Part shown: piece after piece, positions 1-6,471 of the stretch
How the letters are laid out: each line of letters opens with the position of its first letter
Position numbering within the stretch: position 1 is the stretch's first letter
Source of the DNA: Betaproteobacteria bacterium
Lineage (GTDB): Bacteria; Pseudomonadota; Gammaproteobacteria; Burkholderiales; SG8-41
Assembly: GCA_021732805.1 (NCBI GenBank)
Contig: JAKFUJ010000204.1
Span: forward strand, 1-7,831
Direction: 5' to 3'
DNA: 7,831 nt
Translations under genes and position numbers: made by a program
Notes under the pieces: model-generated
What the model saw: only the letters and a program-made list of their open reading frames with translations
What the model was told of the DNA's origin: nothing
The model's database searches: none

Positions 1-1561
1 TCGCGATGCCGTGTTCATCGGCTGCCGCGATGACTTCCGCATCGCGCAGGCTGCCGCCGGGCTGGATGATGGCTTTTGCGCCGGCGGCGGCAAGCACATC
101 GACACCGTCGCGGAACGGGAAAAAAGCGTCCGAAGCCACGACCGAACCGGCAAGTTTCAGACCGGCGTTTTCGGCCTTGATTGACGCAATCCGCGCCGAA
201 TCAATCCGGCTCATCTGCCCGGCGCCGACGCCCAGCGTTTTCCCGTCACCGCAAAATACAATCGCATTCGATTTCACGAATTTCGCCACACGCCAGGCAA
301 ACAGCATATCGGTAATTTGCTGTGATGTCGGCTGTTTCCGGGAAACCGTTTTCAGGTCCTGTTCCGAAACATTCTTGTTGTCCGCGGATTGAATCAGCAG
401 ACCCGAACCGATACGCTTGGTATCGTGCGCATTGCGTCCGCGCGCCCAGTCCGTTTTTCCATCCGGCTCCATGCCGTCCATGGCGATCTCCAAAACCCGC
501 ACATTGGCTTTGGATGCCAGCACCTCCAGAGCGCCTGCTGCGTAGCCCGGCGCGATCAGAACTTCAACGAATTGCTTGCCGACAGCTTCCGCCGTATCCC
601 GGTCTATCGCGCGATTGAAGGCAATGATGCCCCCGAACGCGGAGGTCGGATCGGTCGAAAACGCTTTTGCATAGGCTTCTGCACACGACGCGCCTATGGC
701 TACTCCGCAGGGATTGGCATGTTTGACGATGACACAGGCCGGCTGCTCGAAACTCTTGACGCATTCCCATGCCGCATCGGCGTCGGCGAGATTGTTATAG
801 GACAATTCCTTGCCCTGCACCTGCCTGGCCGTGACCAAGGAGCCCGGCGCCGGATAAAGATCGCGGTACAAGGCGGCGCGTTGATGCGGGTTTTCCCCGT
901 AACGCAGGTCCTGGATTTTCACAAACCGCCCGTTGGCCTGCGCCGGAAATTCGCTGCGCGTGCCGTCGCTTTGTAGAGACGACAGATAATCGCTGATCGC
1001 GCCATCGTAATTCGATATGCGGTTGAACGCCGCAACGGACAACGCAAAACGCGTGCTGTCGGACAACGCGCCGCCGGTGCGCTGAAGCTCATCAAGCACC
1101 GCGTCATATTGCGACGGGTCGGTCACCACGCTGACGCTTTGCCAGTTCTTCGCCGCAGAGCGCACCATGGCCGGGCCGCCGATGTCGATATTCTCGACAG
1201 CGTCTTCGAGGGTGCATCCGGGTTTCGCGACTGTCGCCTCAAACGGATACAGATTGACCGCCAGCAAGTCGATCATCGGAATCTTCGCCGCGCCCAGCGC
1301 CTGCATGTGCTGCGCATTCTCCCTGCGCGCGAGCAGGCCTCCGTGAATTTTCGGATGCAGCGTCTTGACCCGGCCATCGAGCATTTCCGGAAATCCGGTG
1401 TAATCGGCAACTTCGGTGACCTGGAGCCCGGCATCGCGCAGCATTTTGGCGGTGCCGCCGGTGGACAGCAGAGTCACACCGAATGCGGCGAGTCCGCGCG
1501 CGAATTCGAGCACGCCCGTCTTGTCGGAAACGCTGATCAGGGCTTGTTTGATGGCGGCCAT
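1..1561 (-). CDS. purH: PurH, bifunctional AICAR transformylase / IMP cyclohydrolase (3' end cut by window edge)
   Basis: PurH catalyses the last two steps of de novo purine synthesis in the cytoplasm: formylation of AICAR with 10-formyl-THF, then ring closure to IMP. I translated 520 codons from ATG 1559-1561 with no break. The N-terminal MGS-like cyclohydrolase domain shows STGGTAKM (residues 33-40), NLYPF (103-107) and ENIDIGGPAM (123-132). The transformylase domain shows the catalytic KHANPCG (280-286), FVKSNAIVF (428-436), GVGAGQMSRI and QPGGS (500-504). The last visible residues are the conserved DEHGIA, so by comparison with the roughly 529-residue E. coli protein only about ten codons plus the stop lie outside. 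The start MAAIKQALISVSDKTG matches the family; there is no good Shine-Dalgarno and no other upstream in-frame start. It lies 45 nt after fis and is probably expressed from the dusB promoter. Confidence 0.97.
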   Translation of the reverse strand, partial: MAAIKQALISVSDKTGVLEFARGLAAFGVTLLSTGGTAKMLRDAGLQVTEVADYTGFPEMLDGRVKTLHPKIHGGLLARRENAQHMQALGAAKIPMIDLLAVNLYPFEATVAKPGCTLEDAVENIDIGGPAMVRSAAKNWQSVSVVTDPSQYDAVLDELQRTGGALSDSTRFALSVAAFNRISNYDGAISDYLSSLQSDGTRSEFPAQANGRFVKIQDLRYGENPHQRAALYRDLYPAPGSLVTARQVQGKELSYNNLADADAAWECVKSFEQPACVIVKHANPCGVAIGASCAEAYAKAFSTDPTSAFGGIIAFNRAIDRDTAEAVGKQFVEVLIAPGYAAGALEVLASKANVRVLEIAMDGMEPDGKTDWARGRNAHDTKRIGSGLLIQSADNKNVSEQDLKTVSRKQPTSQQITDMLFAWRVAKFVKSNAIVFCGDGKTLGVGAGQMSRIDSARIASIKAENAGLKLAGSVVASDAFFPFRDGVDVLAAAGAKAIIQPGGSLRDAEVIAAADEHGIA

Positions 1562-1606
1562 GGCTGCGGGGCGGAAAGACGGATGGGCCCGGACAGGTTG
1601 AACCCG

Positions 1607-1846
1607 TCAGAACTTGATGTTGTAGGTCTTGATCTTCTTGCGCAGCGTGTTGCGGTTGATGCCCAGCATTGCCGCGGCATGCGATTGATTGCCGCGCACC
1701 TTGTGCAATACCGATTCCAGCAGCGGTTTTTCCACGCTGCCGATGACCATATCGTATACGCCGCAGGCTTTTTCCCCGTCGAGATCACGGAAATAGCCGT
1801 CGATCGCCCGGCGCACCACGCGGGCCATTTCGGTTTCATTCATCAT
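1607..1846 (-). CDS. fis: Fis family DNA-binding nucleoid/transcription regulator
   Basis: The product is 79 residues, the short form usual in betaproteobacteria (E. coli Fis is 98). Fis is a dimeric nucleoid protein that bends DNA and adjusts rRNA, tRNA and growth-phase transcription. The C-terminal helix-turn-helix lies at about residues 53-73 (NQSHAAAMLGINRNTLRKKI), the most conserved part of the family and the same fold as the NtrC C-terminus. The N-terminal half supplies the dimer helices. The gene begins ATG-ATG; the first ATG (1844-1846) is preferred because GGAGGA (1856-1861) lies 9 nt upstream. It follows dusB by 28 nt, the conserved dusB-fis arrangement, and precedes purH by 45 nt. 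The start region is an imperfect copy of the dusB stop region. In E. coli Fis represses its own dusB-fis promoter; nothing here shows this directly. Confidence 0.95.
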   Translation of the reverse strand: MMNETEMARVVRRAIDGYFRDLDGEKACGVYDMVIGSVEKPLLESVLHKVRGNQSHAAAMLGINRNTLRKKIKTYNIKF

Positions 1847-1890
1847 GCTGCCAGTTCCTCCGCTTACTTATTCATCATGCTGCAAGTTCT
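1838..1890. repeat. Near-perfect 21-bp direct repeat spanning the dusB stop and fis start
   Basis: Copies at 1838-1858 and 1870-1890 match at 19 of 21 positions with a 32-bp period. On the minus strand both read GAACT-x-GCAGCATGATGAAT. In the right-hand copy TGATGA supplies the dusB stop; in the left-hand copy ATGATG is the fis start. The right-hand copy also creates a four-codon ORF (M-M-N-K-stop, 1864-1878) overlapping the dusB stop. It looks like a local tandem duplication of the gene junction. Confidence 0.75.
1856..1861 (-). promoter_or_regulatory. fis ribosome binding site GGAGGA
   Basis: GGAGGA on the minus strand lies 9 nt before the first of the two fis ATG codons. It is the clearest Shine-Dalgarno in the window, where most starts have weak or no match, and it favours the first ATG (12 nt to the second). 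It sits between the two copies of the junction repeat. Confidence 0.7.
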
Positions 1891-2933
1891 GCAGGCTCTT
1901 CAACTTCCATACGCCCGGGTTTATTCATCACGCCGGTTTCTTCGACATAAATCAGGCGTTCGCCCAGGCCTGAAAGTTCGGCAAAATAACCATTCACGGC
2001 ATCAATCTGTTCGGCGCAGGTCTGCAGCTGGTTCATGCCGTGACGGAACGCCGCCGAACCGGCAAGTCCCCTGGTGTACCAGGAGATGTGTTTGCGCGCG
2101 ACGCGCACGCCCGTTTGTTCGCCATAAAAACCATAAAGATCGTGCAGATGCGCGACCAGCACACGGTGAATTTCTTCAACCGCCGGCGGCGGCAGGTGTT
2201 TGCCGGTGGCCAGAAAATGGGAAATTTCACGAAACATCCACGGCCGGCCCTGCGCCGCGCGACCGATCATCACCGCATCGGCTTTTGTATATTCCAGCAC
2301 CTGTTTGACGCGCTCCGGCGTGGTGATGTCGCCATTGGCGATCACCGGAATGCGGATCTCCGCTTTCACGGCAGCGATAGTGTCGTATTCGGCTTCGCCG
2401 GTATAAGCGCAGGCGCGGGTGCGCCCGTGGATGGCCAGCGCCTGGATGCCGGAGCTTTCGGCGATGCGCGCAACCATCAGCGCATTGCGGTGATCGCGGT
2501 CCCAGCCGGTGCGGATTTTCAGCGTCACCGGCACATCGACTGCGCCGACCACGGCCTTGAGGATGCGCGCGACCAGCGGCTCGTCCTTCAGCAGCGCCGA
2601 GCCCGCCATCACATTGCAGATTTTTTTCGCCGGGCAGCCCATGTTGATGTCGATGATCTGCGCGCCCTGGTCGACGTTGTAACGCGCTGCGTCGGCGAGC
2701 ATCTGCGGATCCGCGCCGGCAATCTGCACTGAAATCGGATCGACTTCACCGTCATGGTTGGCGCGGCGTTTGGTTTTTTCCGAACCCCACAGCAAAGAAT
2801 TGCTCGCCACCATCTCCGACACCGCCATGCCGGCGCCCATCGTCTTGCACAACTGACGGAAGGGGCGATCAGTCACGCCCGCCATCGGCGCCACGATGAG
2901 GTTGTTTTTGAGTTGATGAGGGCCGATGCGCAA
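1875..2933 (-). CDS. dusB: DusB, tRNA-dihydrouridine synthase
   Basis: This FMN-dependent enzyme reduces uridine to dihydrouridine in the tRNA D-loop using NADPH. Motifs in order are APMAGVTDRPFR (FMN-binding TIM-barrel start), SVQIAGADP, IDINMGCPAKK with the catalytic cysteine, VTLKIRTGW, AIHGRTR, IPVIANGDI, AVMIGRAAQGRPWMF, then a helical tRNA-binding tail. The open frame extends to 3056, but I prefer TTG 2931-2933. It gives MRIGPHQLKN, aligning with E. coli MRIGQYQLRN, and puts the catalytic cysteine at residue 100 exactly as in E. coli DusB. The product is 352 residues, with a C-terminal extension over the 321-residue E. coli form. An ATG at 3006-3008 (377 residues) is the alternative, but it lies upstream of the likely promoter -10. 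Neither start has a good Shine-Dalgarno. The gene ends in tandem stops, TGATGA. It is first in the dusB-fis-purH operon. Confidence 0.95.
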   Translation of the reverse strand: MRIGPHQLKNNLIVAPMAGVTDRPFRQLCKTMGAGMAVSEMVASNSLLWGSEKTKRRANHDGEVDPISVQIAGADPQMLADAARYNVDQGAQIIDINMGCPAKKICNVMAGSALLKDEPLVARILKAVVGAVDVPVTLKIRTGWDRDHRNALMVARIAESSGIQALAIHGRTRACAYTGEAEYDTIAAVKAEIRIPVIANGDITTPERVKQVLEYTKADAVMIGRAAQGRPWMFREISHFLATGKHLPPPAVEEIHRVLVAHLHDLYGFYGEQTGVRVARKHISWYTRGLAGSAAFRHGMNQLQTCAEQIDAVNGYFAELSGLGERLIYVEETGVMNKPGRMEVEEPAELAA

Positions 2934-2984
2934 CGGACTTGTTCTTGTAGGATCAAAGGGGAAAGTGCGGGGGGAAAGGGCGCC

Positions 2985-3012
2985 ATTGTAATCACACTCG
3001 CCCGGCATGCAA
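2985..3012 (-). promoter_or_regulatory. Candidate sigma-70 promoter for dusB-fis-purH
   Basis: On the minus strand TTGCAT (3007-3012, three of six matches to the -35 consensus) is followed after 16 bp by TACAAT (2985-2990, five of six matches to the -10). Transcription would begin near 2978, giving a leader of about 45 nt to the TTG start of dusB at 2933. This promoter would make the ATG at 3006-3008 unusable. A weaker alternative is TTGTGC (3051-3056) with the A-rich TTAAAAAAT about 16-18 bp downstream. Confidence 0.4.
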
Positions 3013-3070
3013 AGCAAAATATGCCTATTTTTTAAGCACCCGTCGCGTTTGCACAACGGCCTGTCAAACT

Positions 3071-3080
3071 TGTTCGAACA
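3071..3080. promoter_or_regulatory. Perfect 10-bp palindrome TGTTCGAACA upstream of dusB
   Basis: TGTTCGAACA reads the same on both strands. It lies about 60 bp upstream of the candidate dusB -35. A related sequence, TGCTCGAACG (8 of 10 matches), lies at 3148-3157 at the edge of the hairpin loop. This is compatible with a dimeric-regulator operator but I do not recognise a specific regulator; a 10-bp palindrome can also arise by chance. Confidence 0.2.
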
Positions 3081-3136
3081 TCATGAACGTCACGCTTGCT
3101 GCAACTCTCAGTCAAAAATGTTTGGTATCAATATGT

Positions 3137-3179
3137 TTACTGCGCAATGCTCGAACGCAACGTGCAGATTGCACAGTAA
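3137..3179. repeat. Imperfect inverted repeat: 12-bp stem, 19-nt loop, between ubiH and dusB
   Basis: Arms 3137-3148 (TTACTGCGCAAT) and 3168-3179 (ATTGCACAGTAA) are complementary at 11 of 12 positions. Read as minus-strand RNA, the odd position is a G-U wobble, so all 12 pairs form in the transcript direction of ubiH and dusB. The loop is 3149-3167. A shorter competing hairpin (GTGCA-ATC-TGCAC) uses part of one arm. There is no U-run directly after the stem in minus-strand RNA (the nearest is about 19 nt on), so it is not a textbook intrinsic terminator. It could be a Rho-dependent 3' end stabiliser, a leader element or a dyad protein-binding site. Confidence 0.6.
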
Positions 3180-3194
3180 CCCGTGGCATCACAT

Positions 3195-3220
3195 TGATTT
3201 GCCCGCTTGCGGCGCAATCA
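3195..3220 (-). terminator. Weak bulged stem-loop at the ubiH stop codon
   Basis: Minus-strand RNA from the ubiH TGA can fold TGATTGC-G-CCG with CGG-GCA-A-ATCA around a CAAG loop: about ten pairs interrupted by two single-base bulges. It begins at the stop codon and is not followed by a U-tract, so any terminator role is doubtful; it may simply protect the 3' end. Confidence 0.25.
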
Positions 3221-4414
3221 GCCGCGCGAACCGAAGGTCATGCGTCTGACCAGAAAATTTTTCAGGGGCGGCATGCAACCCAGTAAAGCAAGTCCCGTGC
3301 CGCGCGCCAGTCGCGCCGGCAACAGATCGTTGGAGAACAATTGCACCAGCGCATGGGTGAAGCGGGTACCGCCACGACGATCCGCGGCTCGGCGCGCATG
3401 ATAGCTGTCCAGCCATTCGCGCGAGCCGAGCGGCGCCGGATGCCCGCGAAGTATCAGTTCGGCCAGTTCCCAGGCATCGCGCAAGCCCAGATTGAATCCC
3501 TGTCCCGCCACCGGATGCAGTGTTTGCGCGGCGTTGCCGATCAACACCCTGTGCTCGGCCGCCGGTTGCGCACGACGTTGCTGCAGCGGATACGCAGCGC
3601 GTCCGGTCACCGCGGTAAAGCGGCCGACGCGGCTGCCGAAACAGTCGTGGAGCTCCTGCATAAATATTTCCGGCGCCGCCGCGCACAATCGGCGTGCATG
3701 CTCCGGCGTGGTGGTCCACACCAGTGCCCAGCCTGCACCCGCATTTTCAGCATCCTGTTTACTGTCGGGTAACAGGGCCAGGGGTCCGTATGCGGTAAAG
3801 CGTTCATAAGCCGTATTGTTATGCGGGCGCTCACTGACTACATGCGCCGTCACTGCGCATTGTTGATAGTTGATGGTTTTACCGGGAGATTCGCCGGCCG
3901 CACCGCCATCAGCGATCACCGCCAGCGCCGCCGTCAGTTCACGCGGTTCACCGGCATGTTCGTATTCAATATGGGCCTGATCAGCGCCGCGAGTCGCCGT
4001 GACCTGCGCGCCTGTCAGACATTGCACTGAAGTCGCCATGACAGATTGCGCCAAAGCCTGCGCCACACGGTTGTAATCGACGACATAACCCAGCTCGGGA
4101 AAGCCGGCTTCGGCAGCCGTCAGACACACACGGCCGAATCCGCCGCGTTGCGATACATGGATATTGCGGATCGGCGTTGCCGTTGCCGCCAGCGCCGGCC
4201 ACACGCCCAAACGCTCCAGGATCAGCCGGCTGCCCCAGGACAGCGCCAGCGGCCGGGCATCGCCAGTGCCTGCCGTGCGCGACTCCAGCAACACGATGCG
4301 CTGTTCGCTGTCGCCCAGCGCCAGCGCCAGCGCACTGCCCACCGGACCGCCGCCGACAATGACGATGTCGGCGGACTCATTATCGGCAGACTCATTACCA
4401 GCGAATTCAGGCAT
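3218..4414 (-). CDS. ubiH: UbiH, FAD-dependent 2-octaprenyl-6-methoxyphenol hydroxylase (ubiquinone biosynthesis)
   Basis: The product is a class A flavoprotein monooxygenase of the UbiH/UbiF/COQ6 family, 398 residues, that hydroxylates the ubiquinone precursor ring at the inner face of the cytoplasmic membrane. The FAD-binding Rossmann motif VIVGGGPVGSALAL is at residues 18-31, the ARPLALS segment at 53-59, the ADG motif at 168-170, and the second FAD motif LIGNAAQTLHPVAGQGFNLG at 291-310. The GNAAQ form, together with HVSQRG (86-91), YERFTAYGPLALLP (203-216) and ALVQLF (355-360), resembles E. coli UbiH more than UbiF or UbiI, though members of this family can have broadened regiospecificity. 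The ATG overlaps the pepP stop by 8 nt (ATGCCTGA), suggesting translational coupling; no clear Shine-Dalgarno. Residues 7-16 carry a duplicated NESAD pentapeptide before the FAD domain. Confidence 0.92.
   Translation of the reverse strand: MPEFAGNESADNESADIVIVGGGPVGSALALALGDSEQRIVLLESRTAGTGDARPLALSWGSRLILERLGVWPALAATATPIRNIHVSQRGGFGRVCLTAAEAGFPELGYVVDYNRVAQALAQSVMATSVQCLTGAQVTATRGADQAHIEYEHAGEPRELTAALAVIADGGAAGESPGKTINYQQCAVTAHVVSERPHNNTAYERFTAYGPLALLPDSKQDAENAGAGWALVWTTTPEHARRLCAAAPEIFMQELHDCFGSRVGRFTAVTGRAAYPLQQRRAQPAAEHRVLIGNAAQTLHPVAGQGFNLGLRDAWELAELILRGHPAPLGSREWLDSYHARRAADRRGGTRFTHALVQLFSNDLLPARLARGTGLALLGCMPPLKNFLVRRMTFGSRG
4370..4399 (-). repeat. In-frame 15-bp tandem duplication in the ubiH N-terminus
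   Basis: Two adjacent 15-bp units (4370-4384 and 4385-4399) match at 13 of 15 positions and encode the doubled pentapeptide N-E-S-A-D just before the FAD-binding strand DIVIVGGG. The unit length preserves frame and only lengthens the disordered lead-in to the Rossmann domain. Confidence 0.85.
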
Positions 4415-5732
4415 GGCGGCCGCGCATCAGTGCTTCAATGTCGGCAATGGCTTTCGGCGCGCCGGCGCTGAGAATTTCGCATCCCTGCGCGGTGACCAGC
4501 GCATCATCCTCGATGCGCACGCCGATATGGTGAAATGATTCGGGCACGCCCGGCGCCGGCCGGATGTAACAACCGGGTTCGACCGTCAGCACCATGCCCG
4601 GCTCGAGTTCGCGCCATGCCCCGTTCAGCTTGTAGTCGCCGGCATCATGCACATCCAGCCCCAGCCAGTGTCCCGTGCGATGCATGTAGAACTGCTTGTA
4701 GGTTTCCTGTTCCAGCACGCCGTCCAGGGTGCCTTGCAACAATTTCAGGTCGATGAACCCCTGCGCCAGCACTTTTACCGCGGCGTCATGCGGATCGTTC
4801 CAGTGTGCGCCCGGTTTGACCGTGGCAATCGCCGCCGCCTGCGCTGCCAGCACCAGTTCATACACCGCGCGCTGCGGCCCGCTGAAACGGCCGTTCACCG
4901 GAAACGTGCGGGTGATGTCGGAAGCGTAGCCGTCGAGTTCGCAACCGGCATCGATCAGCAGCAGATCGCCGTCGGCAAGCCGCGCGCTGTTTTCCACATA
5001 ATGCAGCACGCAGGCATTGGCGCCGCCGGCGACGATGGCGGTATAAGCAGGGGACTGCGCACCGCAGCGGCGGAATTCATGCAGCAGCACGGCTTCGATT
5101 TCGTATTCGATGGCCCCCGGTTTCGCCGCCTGCATTGCGAGGCGATGCGCGCCACCGGAGATTTCACCGGCGCGACGCATCAGCGCCAGTTCATGGTCGT
5201 CTTTGCGCAGGCGCATTTCGTCGAGCAGCGCATGCACATCGCGAATTTCGTCAGGTGCGGCAACACCGGCGCGCGCGCGGTTGCGTACCGTGTTGATCCA
5301 GCCCAGCACGCGCGCGTCCCACGCCACATCAGCACCCAGGTGCACATGCACTGCCGTGCGGTTCGCCAGCAAATCCGGCACCTGCGCATCCAGTTCATCG
5401 ATGCAATAGGCGGCATCGACGGCGAACACCTCACGCGCCATTTCAGGACCGTAGCGAAAGCCGTCCCAGATTTCGCGCTCGATATTTTTTTCACGGCAGA
5501 ACAGCATGCTTTGCGCTTGGTCGCCGCCGGTCAGCACCAGCACCGCCTCGGGTTCGCGGAAGCCGGTCAGATAATGGAAATAGCTGTCATAGCGGTAGGG
5601 ATAGTGGGCATCGCGGTTGCGGATGCGTTCGGGCGCCGTCGGCACGATGGCCACGCCGTTGCCGAGCTGTGCGGCCAGACGCGCACGGCGGTCACGATAA
5701 ACTGCGGTGTTGATTTCGGTCAGGGCTGGCAT
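4407..5732 (-). CDS. pepP: PepP, Xaa-Pro aminopeptidase (aminopeptidase P II)
   Basis: This cytoplasmic dimetal (Mn) peptidase of family M24B removes an N-terminal residue preceding proline. The product is 441 residues, the same size as E. coli PepP. The N-terminal AMP_N domain (about 1-170) includes NRDAHYPYRYDSYFHYLTGFREPEAVLVL. The pita-bread catalytic domain carries all five metal ligands: D261 (LLIDAG), D272 (ASDITRTFP), H355 (TGHWLGLDVHD), E385 (VEPGCYI) and E408 (RIEDD), with the supporting H244 and H362. The numbering is within two residues of E. coli (260, 271, 354, 383, 406). The ATG at 5730-5732 is the only sensible start, since family alignment begins about four residues later. 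A perfect TATAAT sits 6 nt upstream and no usable Shine-Dalgarno is seen. It is followed by ubiH, as in enterobacteria. Confidence 0.96.
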   Translation of the reverse strand: MPALTEINTAVYRDRRARLAAQLGNGVAIVPTAPERIRNRDAHYPYRYDSYFHYLTGFREPEAVLVLTGGDQAQSMLFCREKNIEREIWDGFRYGPEMAREVFAVDAAYCIDELDAQVPDLLANRTAVHVHLGADVAWDARVLGWINTVRNRARAGVAAPDEIRDVHALLDEMRLRKDDHELALMRRAGEISGGAHRLAMQAAKPGAIEYEIEAVLLHEFRRCGAQSPAYTAIVAGGANACVLHYVENSARLADGDLLLIDAGCELDGYASDITRTFPVNGRFSGPQRAVYELVLAAQAAAIATVKPGAHWNDPHDAAVKVLAQGFIDLKLLQGTLDGVLEQETYKQFYMHRTGHWLGLDVHDAGDYKLNGAWRELEPGMVLTVEPGCYIRPAPGVPESFHHIGVRIEDDALVTAQGCEILSAGAPKAIADIEALMRGRHA

Positions 5733-5738
5733 GGCCTG

Positions 5739-5766
5739 ATTATAGTCGCGCGCCCGCGGGCTTCAG
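5739..5766 (-). promoter_or_regulatory. Candidate pepP promoter with perfect -10, implying a leaderless mRNA
   Basis: The minus strand has a perfect TATAAT at 5739-5744, six bases before the pepP ATG. A weak -35, CTGAAG (5761-5766, three of six), lies 16 bp upstream over the murU stop codon. The GC-rich spacer contains a perfect palindrome, GCCCGCGGGC (5752-5761). Normal initiation 7 nt after the -10 would start the RNA at the A of the ATG, and pepP has no usable Shine-Dalgarno. The poor -35 is the main weakness. Confidence 0.4.
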
Positions 5767-6461
5767 CGGCCTGCTCTTGCCGCCTGGTCCAGCGCAGCCA
5801 GCCGTTGCGGCGTGCCGACATCATGCCATTGCCCCGGATACAGTTCACCGCTGACCTGTCCGCCTTGCATTGCGGCGATCAGCAGATCCGCCAATCGCGC
5901 CCGGTCGCCGCGTTTGACCCCGGCGAACAGCGCCGGATGATAGGCGCCGATGCCGCTGAAGGTATGCTGGACCGCCGCATCCGCCAGCACCCTGCCGGAT
6001 TCGAGTCCGAAGTCGCCGTGCCGATGCTGCGGCGGATTGCCGACCAGTACCAGGTGCGCCAGCGCAGCTGCCGGCGTCAATTGCCCGGCCGCGCGGCATA
6101 AAACCGAAAAATCGTAATCGCTGTAAACATCGGCATTGACTGCGATAAACGGAGCACTCCCCAGCAAAGGCAGCGCATAAGCAATGCCGCCGGCGGTTTC
6201 CAGCGTTGTCGGTTCGCCGGTCGTTTCCCGTGAATATTCAATATGCACACCCAGCGCCGCGCCATCGCCCAATGTTGCCGCGATCTGTTCGCCGAGATGG
6301 GCCAGATTGATCACCAGGTCGCGGATCCCTGCCCGTTGCAGCGCAGAAATTATCATTAAAATCAATGGTTTATCTCCAATGCGCAGCAGCGCCTTGGGAC
6401 AATGGTCGGTCAACGGCCGCATCCGTTCGCCGCGCCCCGCCGCGAGAATCATGGCTTTCAT
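5763..6461 (-). CDS. murU: MurU, N-acetylmuramate-1-phosphate uridylyltransferase
   Basis: MurU transfers UMP from UTP to MurNAc alpha-1-phosphate, giving UDP-MurNAc for peptidoglycan synthesis. The product is 232 residues. The nucleotidyltransferase signature LAAGRGERMRP is at residues 6/7-16, with PKALL (22-26) following. ETAGGI is at 88-93, the metal-binding aspartate of VNADVYSD at 111, HTFSGI at 166-171, and the second catalytic aspartate in WHDVGT at 214. MKAMILAAG, LAHLVLVGNP, KVSGE-like QVSGE and WHDVGT closely resemble Pseudomonas MurU, distinguishing it from GlmU and RfbA-type enzymes. The frame is open to 6572, but ATG 6459-6461 is chosen because it gives the family start MKAMILAAG and lies 10 nt after the amgK stop; the longer version would sit inside amgK. 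Only a weak TGAG-like Shine-Dalgarno is present. Confidence 0.93.
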   Translation of the reverse strand: MKAMILAAGRGERMRPLTDHCPKALLRIGDKPLILMIISALQRAGIRDLVINLAHLGEQIAATLGDGAALGVHIEYSRETTGEPTTLETAGGIAYALPLLGSAPFIAVNADVYSDYDFSVLCRAAGQLTPAAALAHLVLVGNPPQHRHGDFGLESGRVLADAAVQHTFSGIGAYHPALFAGVKRGDRARLADLLIAAMQGGQVSGELYPGQWHDVGTPQRLAALDQAARAGR

Positions 6462-6471
6462 CGCAGTGCGC

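Larger units (their letters stand above)
2934..3217. other. Non-coding region between ubiH and dusB (about 284 bp)
   Basis: This is the only gene-free stretch near 300 bp in the window, and it is visibly richer in A+T than the flanking genes between about 3000 and 3180. It contains the 3' end stem-loop of ubiH, the 12-bp-stem inverted repeat, the TGTTCGAACA palindrome and the candidate dusB promoter. The dusB frame technically continues to 3056, but residues encoded upstream of 2933 show no family similarity that I recognise. I see no tRNA or known small RNA here. Whether transcription from ubiH reads through into dusB is not decided by the sequence. Confidence 0.7.

Noticed and set aside
389..976. 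195-codon plus-strand frame opposite purH, plus similar frames at 2040-2732 and 3341-3772
   Set aside because: Each is fully antisense to a gene with clear catalytic motifs and has no recognisable domain or start signal.
1..1561. Possible frameshift or pseudogene in purH
   Set aside because: Codon phase was checked at several conserved motifs from residue 33 to 504 and at the window edge; all are in the same frame.
1109..2308. 399-codon plus-strand open frame opposite purH, fis and dusB
   Set aside because: It crosses three well-supported minus-strand genes and their gaps; its arginine- and histidine-rich translation is that of a shadow frame.
3062..3067. Perfect minus-strand TTGACA, an apparent consensus -35
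   Set aside because: No -10-like hexamer lies at 15-19 bp; the expected position reads GACGGG.
3137..3179. Hairpin as a classical Rho-independent terminator of ubiH
   Set aside because: No U-tract follows the stem in minus-strand RNA; the nearest T-run is about 19 nt further on.
4647..6101. 484-codon plus-strand open frame opposite pepP and murU
   Set aside because: It lies antisense to two genes with intact family motifs, resembles no protein I know, and is typical of the stop-poor complement of GC-rich coding DNA.
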